DNA from: CAZBLK01 sp964492715
GTDB lineage: Bacteria > Bacillota > Clostridia > Lachnospirales > WRBF01
Reading direction: 5' to 3'
Assembly (NCBI GenBank): GCA_964492715.1
Contig: CAZBLK010000015.1
Coordinates: 3,103 to 67,102 of the forward strand
DNA length: 64,000 nucleotides
The position numbers and the translations under genes are program-made. The notes under the pieces were generated by a model, which saw nothing but the letters and a program-made list of their open reading frames with translations, was not told the DNA's origin and made no database searches. This document shows, in pieces, positions 60,237 through 64,000 of this stretch; within the stretch, counting starts at the first letter, position 1; the number at the start of each line of letters is the position of its first letter.

Positions 60237-61643
60237 ATGAATAACCTACATGAGTTTATGGAAGAATATAGAAGCAATGACATATATCCGTTTCATATGC
60301 CTGGGCATAAGAGAAACGACTCATTTATGCAATATAAATTTTTAGAGCATGATATAACGGAGATTCCTGGTTCAGACAATTTGTTTGCTCCAAGCGGCGT
60401 TTTAAAAAGTTTAAATGAAAAGCTGGCGCAAGCGTATGGCGCAAGTGAAAGTTTTTTGCATGTCAACGGCTCCAGCGGAGCAATAATTTCTGCAATAATT
60501 GCTGCTTGTGGCGACGGCGAAACTGTACTGGTTTCACGAAACAGCCACATTTCGCTTTATAATGCGCTCATTTTGCAAGGTGGCGTGCCTAAATACGTAT
60601 ACCCAGAAGTAACTGATTATGGAATTTGCGGAGGTGTAACCCCCGCTGCTGTAGACTGTGCACTGCAAAATAACAAAGATATTAAAGCCGTTTTTATAAC
60701 CAGCCCAACTTATGAAGGCTTTTGCTCTGACATTTCTACAATTGCAGACGTTGCACATAAATATAATGTTCCGCTAATCGTTGACGAAGCGCATGGGGCA
60801 CACTTTGGGTTTTCACCCGAGTTTCCACAAACTGCCGTTAGGCTTGGGGCTGACGTAGTTATTCAAAGCTTGCACAAAACGCTGCCTGCCCTTGGAATGA
60901 CCGCTGTTTTGCACGTTAATTCAAGCTTAATTGACATGAACAAGCTTAGGTATGCAAACCGAATTACACAAAGCACAAGCCCATCTTACATTTTTATGTC
61001 AAATGTTGACGCATTGTTTTCAAAAGTTTTAAACGAGCCTGCACCGCATTTTGAAAAATATGTTGAGTTACTCAATTATTTTTATAATAAAATGAAGTAT
61101 AACAACGCAATTTCCATGCTTAGCACGGAGCTTGAAGGTAAGTTTTCTATACACAAAACAGACTTGGGCAAACTTATTTTTTACGTAAATTCTAATGATA
61201 TTTCTGGTGTCAAAATTTCGGAAAGGCTTAGGACGGAATTTAAAGTTCAGATGGAAGCTGATTTTGCAAAGCATATAATTGGCATGACTAGCATTGCCGA
61301 CACAAAAGAAGGCTTTGACAGGCTTATAAAAGGGATTGTCGAAATTGACAGACACTTGATTTTTAATAACATAAGTGATAAAATAAAAAAAGAACAAAAC
61401 ATTTGCGTAGAAATGAAAATGACACCACGTCAAGCTTATTTTGGCAAAAAGAAAAGTGTTCTATTCAGCGAAAGCATTGGGGCTGTAAGTGCAAGCTTTG
61501 TAAAGCCTTACCCCCCTGGCGTTCCTATAATTGCACCTGGTGAAGTTATTACTAAGCAAGCTTACGATGCTGTTATAAGCTTAATTGAAGATGGCGTAAA
61601 TGTAATTGGTCTTAACAATACAATGGTTGATATTGTCGTATAA
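60237..61643 (+). CDS. Orn/Lys/Arg decarboxylase family PLP enzyme
   Basis: A 468-residue fold-type I PLP protein. Start at the ATG 60237-60239; the ribosome binding site is GGGAGTGG. The first motif FHMPGHKRND (about residues 18-27) is diagnostic of the short, wing-domain-less Orn/Lys/Arg decarboxylase group, as in B. subtilis SpeA and YaaO. The PLP lysine is in VIQSLHKTLPALGM (about residue 220), preceded by IVDEAHGAHFGF. PYPPGVPIIAPGE near the C-terminus is typical. Arginine, lysine or ornithine is the likely substrate, and the product would be a polyamine or its precursor. A small membrane-protein gene follows 45 bp downstream. Confidence 0.9.
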   Translation: MNNLHEFMEEYRSNDIYPFHMPGHKRNDSFMQYKFLEHDITEIPGSDNLFAPSGVLKSLNEKLAQAYGASESFLHVNGSSGAIISAIIAACGDGETVLVSRNSHISLYNALILQGGVPKYVYPEVTDYGICGGVTPAAVDCALQNNKDIKAVFITSPTYEGFCSDISTIADVAHKYNVPLIVDEAHGAHFGFSPEFPQTAVRLGADVVIQSLHKTLPALGMTAVLHVNSSLIDMNKLRYANRITQSTSPSYIFMSNVDALFSKVLNEPAPHFEKYVELLNYFYNKMKYNNAISMLSTELEGKFSIHKTDLGKLIFYVNSNDISGVKISERLRTEFKVQMEADFAKHIIGMTSIADTKEGFDRLIKGIVEIDRHLIFNNISDKIKKEQNICVEMKMTPRQAYFGKKKSVLFSESIGAVSASFVKPYPPGVPIIAPGEVITKQAYDAVISLIEDGVNVIGLNNTMVDIVV

Positions 61644-61688
61644 TATATTATAAGCTTTACTTTTATTTATTGAATGGGAGGATTTTAT

Positions 61689-62084
61689 TTGCCAGTAGAT
61701 TTGTCTGTAATTAATTTGTCTGCAAAGGACATTATTTTTGCCGCCGTGCTTGCGTTTATTTTGACATGGCTTATACAAAGTTTTTCTAAAATAATCAAGC
61801 TTGTTGTTTCAATGCCAAGCGAGCTAACATATTCAAGCAGCGACTTTGCTTTAATTATGCAAAAATGTTGCAGCCTTTTTCCACATGAAATTGTTCAGTT
61901 TAATGGGCAAACACTTAAACGTGGAATGATTGTTCGTGTTACAACAAACAAACAAAAGGTGTTTGAAGGCAAGCTTATAGGTCTAAACAAGGACAATGTA
62001 GTTTGTGTGCTTACTCCAAGATATGTTGTTGCACACGGGCTTGAAAGCATTACTGAAATTTTTGTTGTTAAGGTTGAAGAGTAG
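61689..62084 (+). CDS. Small membrane-anchored hypothetical protein
   Basis: A 131-residue protein I do not recognise. It has one N-terminal helix (about residues 13-35, IIFAAVLAFILTWLIQ) followed by an amphipathic region and a C-terminal beta-type stretch (RGMIVRVTTNKQKVFEGKLIGL). The start is assigned to a TTG at 61689, because a GGGAGG site lies 9 bases before it; the ATG at 61674 is part of that site. It follows the decarboxylase gene by 45 bp and is closed by a terminator. Confidence 0.65.
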   Translation: MPVDLSVINLSAKDIIFAAVLAFILTWLIQSFSKIIKLVVSMPSELTYSSSDFALIMQKCCSLFPHEIVQFNGQTLKRGMIVRVTTNKQKVFEGKLIGLNKDNVVCVLTPRYVVAHGLESITEIFVVKVEE

Positions 62085-62093
62085 TGTTTTGGT

Positions 62094-62126
62094 AAAATTC
62101 CCCCCGTATGGGGGGATTTTTTATTT
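62094..62126 (+). terminator. Intrinsic terminator after the decarboxylase operon
   Basis: Six C and six G form a perfect stem around GTAT, flanked on the left by AAAATT and followed by ATTTTTTATTTT. The next 180 bp to the tRNA terminator hold no recognisable gene; a 34-codon frame there has no ribosome binding site. Confidence 0.9.
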
Positions 62127-62303
62127 TACTATAATGGCAATTATAAGCCTCTTGCTTTTGGTTGGATTTTTAGATAACTTTTCCAACGGCTTAGAAGTTC
62201 CGACTGCGCATATTAAAAGGTATGCTAAGAGAGTCTGAAGAAATATGACGAAAAATCAGCCAAAAAGACATAACAATTAAAATACTAGTCTGTATCTTAA
62301 ACA

Positions 62304-62334
62304 CAAAAAGGCCTGATTTATTCATCAGGCTTTA
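62304..62334 (-). terminator. Intrinsic terminator of the tRNA operon
   Basis: On the minus strand, AAAGCCTGAT and ATCAGGCCTTTTT form a stem that ends in a T-run, 4 bp after the tRNA-Val 3' end. Confidence 0.85.
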
Positions 62335-62337
62335 AAA

Positions 62338-62410
62338 TGGGAACTATAGGACTTGAACCTATGACCCCCTGCTTGTAAGGCAGATGCTCTCCCAGCTGAG
62401 CTAAGCTCCC
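62338..62410 (-). tRNA. tRNA-Val (anticodon UAC)
   Basis: The 73-nt minus-strand sequence folds into a complete cloverleaf. The acceptor GGGAGCT pairs with AGTTCCC (one G-T pair), the D arm has GCTC/GAGC, the anticodon loop is CTTACAA, and the T arm is ATAGG with TTCAAGT and CCTAT. The discriminator base is A and no CCA is encoded. It is the second gene of the pair, 4 bp after tRNA-Asp. Confidence 0.95.
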
Positions 62411-62414
62411 AAAG

Positions 62415-62488
62415 CGAACCAAAAGGGGCTCGAACCCTCGACCTCTGGCGTGACAGGCCAGCGCTCTAACCAACTGAGCTATTGGTCC
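62415..62488 (-). tRNA. tRNA-Asp (anticodon GUC)
   Basis: The 74-nt minus-strand sequence has the acceptor GGACCAA pairing with TTGGTTC, the anticodon loop CTGTCAC and the discriminator G that marks tRNA-Asp. No CCA is encoded. It is first in the tRNA-Asp/tRNA-Val transcription unit. Confidence 0.95.
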
Positions 62489-62517
62489 ATGTTGCTTTTG
62501 TTGCGTCAACGAATGAT

Positions 62518-62546
62518 AGTATATATTATTTTTTGGAGAATGTCAA
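62518..62546 (-). promoter_or_regulatory. Sigma-A promoter of the tRNA operon
   Basis: On the minus strand, a perfect TTGACA (62541-62546) and TATACT (62518-62523) are spaced by 17 bases. They lie 29 bp before tRNA-Asp and only 18 bp from the left end of the insertion sequence. Confidence 0.8.
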
Positions 62547-62563
62547 TAGTAAATTTTATTTTA

Positions 62564-63751
62564 ACACGTTCGTTTCATAAACTTTTGATAACCTGCAATA
62601 AAATTTAATCATTTAAGAGCGAAGAAAGAACGTTACTCTTAACGCTTGGCTTTTTAATAAGATTAGATATGTAGCGTTTATGCGCAAGCAGTGCTAATTT
62701 TCTGAATGAATTGACTGTTTTATTGCCATTTTCGGACAAAATCCCGCTCGTATCCTCACTCCAAATTACGTCAATCATCCAATGCATACTTTCAATTTTC
62801 CAATGCGACCTGCTTGCTGCAAGTAAGTTTTCAGGCTGGCATGCAAGATTAGAAATATAATAACCAACTTCTTCAGTTGTTTTGCCTTTTGTTGTTATCG
62901 TTCTTGTTACTGAAAAAACGGTTTTTAGTCCTGCCCATAACGGTAAATCAGTAAGCCATTCCACATTTGAAGTAGCACGGCATACTCGTTTTTCTATCCG
63001 ACCTCCATTTTTCTCAAGCGTTTGAAAAGTCATTGTTTCTTCATCGTTTATCGAATCTTCAAGAAATAATTTCACATCTTCCGATAAGTTACTCTGGTTA
63101 CCTTTTAAGCCTAACACGTAGTTACTACCCACTTTGACAATCTTAGCACAAGTGTCTTTTTGACAGTGTATGGCATCTGCTGTTATTATTTTACCTTTTA
63201 TATCCAAGCAATCAAGCATTGATTGAAACACTGGAATTTCATTGGTTTTATCTTCATGTGAAATCGCCGATTGACCTAGAGTTACTCCACTTTCAGTTGC
63301 GTATGCTGTAAGAATTTGCAAGAAATAATGAGCTTTGCCTTTTTTCCCAGTGCTACGAATAGCCTTGCCGTCCACGGCGATTATATCCCCTATATTCCCA
63401 GCGTTTTCACGCATAATTTGGACGATTATTTGCCCAACCGCATCACCGTCAATCATATTCAATATGCGACTTAAGGTAGGCTTAGAAGGGTATTTCTCTA
63501 TGCCAAAATGTTACCTGTAAAAATCAATTTTACTCGCAAAATAAACCTCATATCCGCAAGTTCCGTTATTCCGCTTATCACAGAACCCATAACCAAAATG
63601 AGCACATAGGCAAGCTTATGTTCAACATAACCTGCGTGCCTTGTATCTTCAATCTGTGAAAAGCTTTCTCGTAGTTGTTCCATTTCAATTCCCCTCATCC
63701 TATAGTTTACCATATTTTGGACAATTTGAAAAGTTTATGAAACGAACGTGT
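62564..63751. mobile_element. ISAs1-family insertion sequence, decayed
   Basis: The ends are perfect 23-bp inverted repeats, ACACGTTCGTTTCATAAACT plus TTT at 62564-62586 and its complement at 63729-63751. The 1188-bp element is slightly short for the family, and its single transposase gene on the minus strand is broken. No target-site duplication is visible in the flanks: TTTTATTTTA on the left, CTTTACTGGC on the right. Confidence 0.85.
62605..63683 (-). pseudogene. ISAs1-family transposase, frameshifted and interrupted
   Basis: The 5' part (from the ATG at 63681-63683, after a GAGGGG site) encodes the family's N-terminus, MEQLRESFSQIEDTRHAGYV to TELADM. Homology then moves to another frame (FASKIDFYR), meets an in-frame TAA, and resumes as HFGIEKYPSKPTLSRILNMID. 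From 63462 it stays open for 285 codons to 62605. That long part holds the DDE core: IIAVDGKAIRSTGKKG, ITADAIHCQ, GLKGNQSNL, and the C-terminal RSHWKIESMHWMIDV with the catalytic Glu. Two lesions, one frameshift and one stop, mean no full transposase is made. Confidence 0.83.
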
Positions 63752-63767
63752 CTTTACTGGCAGACAC

Positions 63768-63905
63768 TTGACATAGACGCAACACCTGTGTAGGCAGAAT
63801 TTGATACTTAAGTTAGGAGTCAAGCTTTTTAGGCAGTTTATCTGCAAGGAGAACTGGAGTCGGGGAAGAAAAAGCTAAGCTTTATTCTTCATCCATGGGG
63901 TGTGA
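63768..63905 (+). other. Unexplained structured non-coding stretch next to the insertion sequence
   Basis: No gene is seen between the insertion sequence and the window edge. A TTGACA at 63768-63773 is followed by several stems: GCAG/CTGC (63833-63845), GAAGAA.AAAGCT with AGCTTTATTCTTC (63865-63890), and a possible closing pair ACACC/GGTGT (63782-63786 with 63899-63903). It could be a small RNA or a leader. No known RNA family was recognised. Confidence 0.3.
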
Positions 63906-63958
63906 ATATTCTTTAGTGTAAATAAAATAATTCTCCAAAAATTTATTAATACTTTTAG

Positions 63959-64000
63959 CACGACGAAACAGGGCAATGCTGGAGAGCAACCCAACGCAAG
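63959..64000 (+). promoter_or_regulatory. Possible start of a cyclic-di-GMP-I-like riboswitch, cut by the window edge
   Basis: The last 40 bases contain CACGACG, ACAGGGCAA, a small hairpin (TGCT with AGCA) and AACGCAAG. These resemble, in order, the ACGCACAGGGCAA and ACGCAAAG blocks of the GEMM (cyclic-di-GMP-I) aptamer, but the middle hairpin differs and the 3' half lies outside the window. Confidence 0.25.

Noticed and set aside
62132..62238. 34-codon plus-strand frame after the CCCCCC/GGGGGG terminator
   Set aside because: It has no ribosome binding site and no recognisable features other than a short hydrophobic stretch.
62318..62509. 63-codon minus-strand frame
   Set aside because: It covers the two tRNA genes exactly and is an artefact of their sequence.
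62554..63761. Target-site duplication around the insertion sequence
   Set aside because: The 10 bases on each side of the inverted ends do not match.
1..64000. CRISPR arrays, prophage genes, rRNA genes, replication origin
   Set aside because: No regularly spaced repeats, phage structural or integrase genes, rRNA segments, or DnaA-box clusters were seen on reading.

Overview
This 64 kb window is AT-rich chromosomal DNA from an endospore-forming member of the Clostridia (Bacillota). The evidence is the gpr spore protease, the SCIFF peptide and its radical-SAM maturase, HemZ, clostridial domain families such as DUF5711, and strong purine-rich ribosome binding sites. No species can be named. Most of it is ordinary core chromosome; the accessory part is one decayed insertion sequence, a HicBA module, and several palindromic elements.

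Layout. 1-5.4 kb: end of an M1 metallopeptidase, a flavodoxin-like/SCP2 fusion, a YihY-type membrane protein, then CvpA and DUF5711 on the minus strand. 5.4-7.8 kb: a YkvI-type transporter and the rpsF-ssb-rpsR operon. 7.8-12.1 kb: free methionine sulfoxide reductase and a serC-serA-DUF1015 serine operon without serB. 12.2-20.7 kb: a minus-strand glycoside operon (GH1, GH13_31, GH36, GPH symporter) that runs into an aminopeptidase P gene. 20.8-24.4 kb: GNAT, hicBA, gpr, and the S41 protease ctpA. 24.5-26.6 kb: hemZ and an MBL hydrolase. 26.6-29.0 kb: a partner-switching module (STAS, a degenerate GHKL protein, an intact GHKL protein, and a receiver-PP2C protein without its phosphoacceptor). 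29.1-42.2 kb: a seven-gene envelope operon (large secreted membrane protein, ABC-2 ATPase and permease, coiled-coil protein, two BatA/VWA proteins, and an 806-residue anchored protein) with no MoxR or DUF58 gene beside it. 42.5-46.8 kb: a TPR-like protein, a GT4 glycosyltransferase and leuS. 47.1-48.5 kb: infC-rpmI-rplT with an L20-type attenuator leader and an AUU start for infC. 48.6-53.1 kb: a GNAT remnant, glnS, a small Cys protein, a MITE-like repeat and an EF-G paralogue. 53.4-61.6 kb: aroA, a divergent HD-GYP protein, secD-secF, scfA-scfB, and an Orn/Lys/Arg decarboxylase. 61.7-64 kb: a small membrane protein, tRNA-Asp and tRNA-Val, a broken ISAs1-family element with perfect 23-bp ends, and an unexplained structured stretch at the window edge.

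How the genes work together. The glycoside operon imports unphosphorylated oligosaccharides through a cation symporter and hydrolyses beta-glucosides, alpha-1,6-glucosides and alpha-galactosides in the cytoplasm. The serine operon supplies two of the three steps from 3-phosphoglycerate, and DUF1015 is a reasonable candidate for the third. The partner-switching genes lie directly downstream of the VWA/ABC envelope operon on the same strand, so the two may be functionally linked. That large region is the least characterised and most interesting block here. The SCIFF precursor gene (50 codons) is easily missed and changes the start assigned to its maturase.
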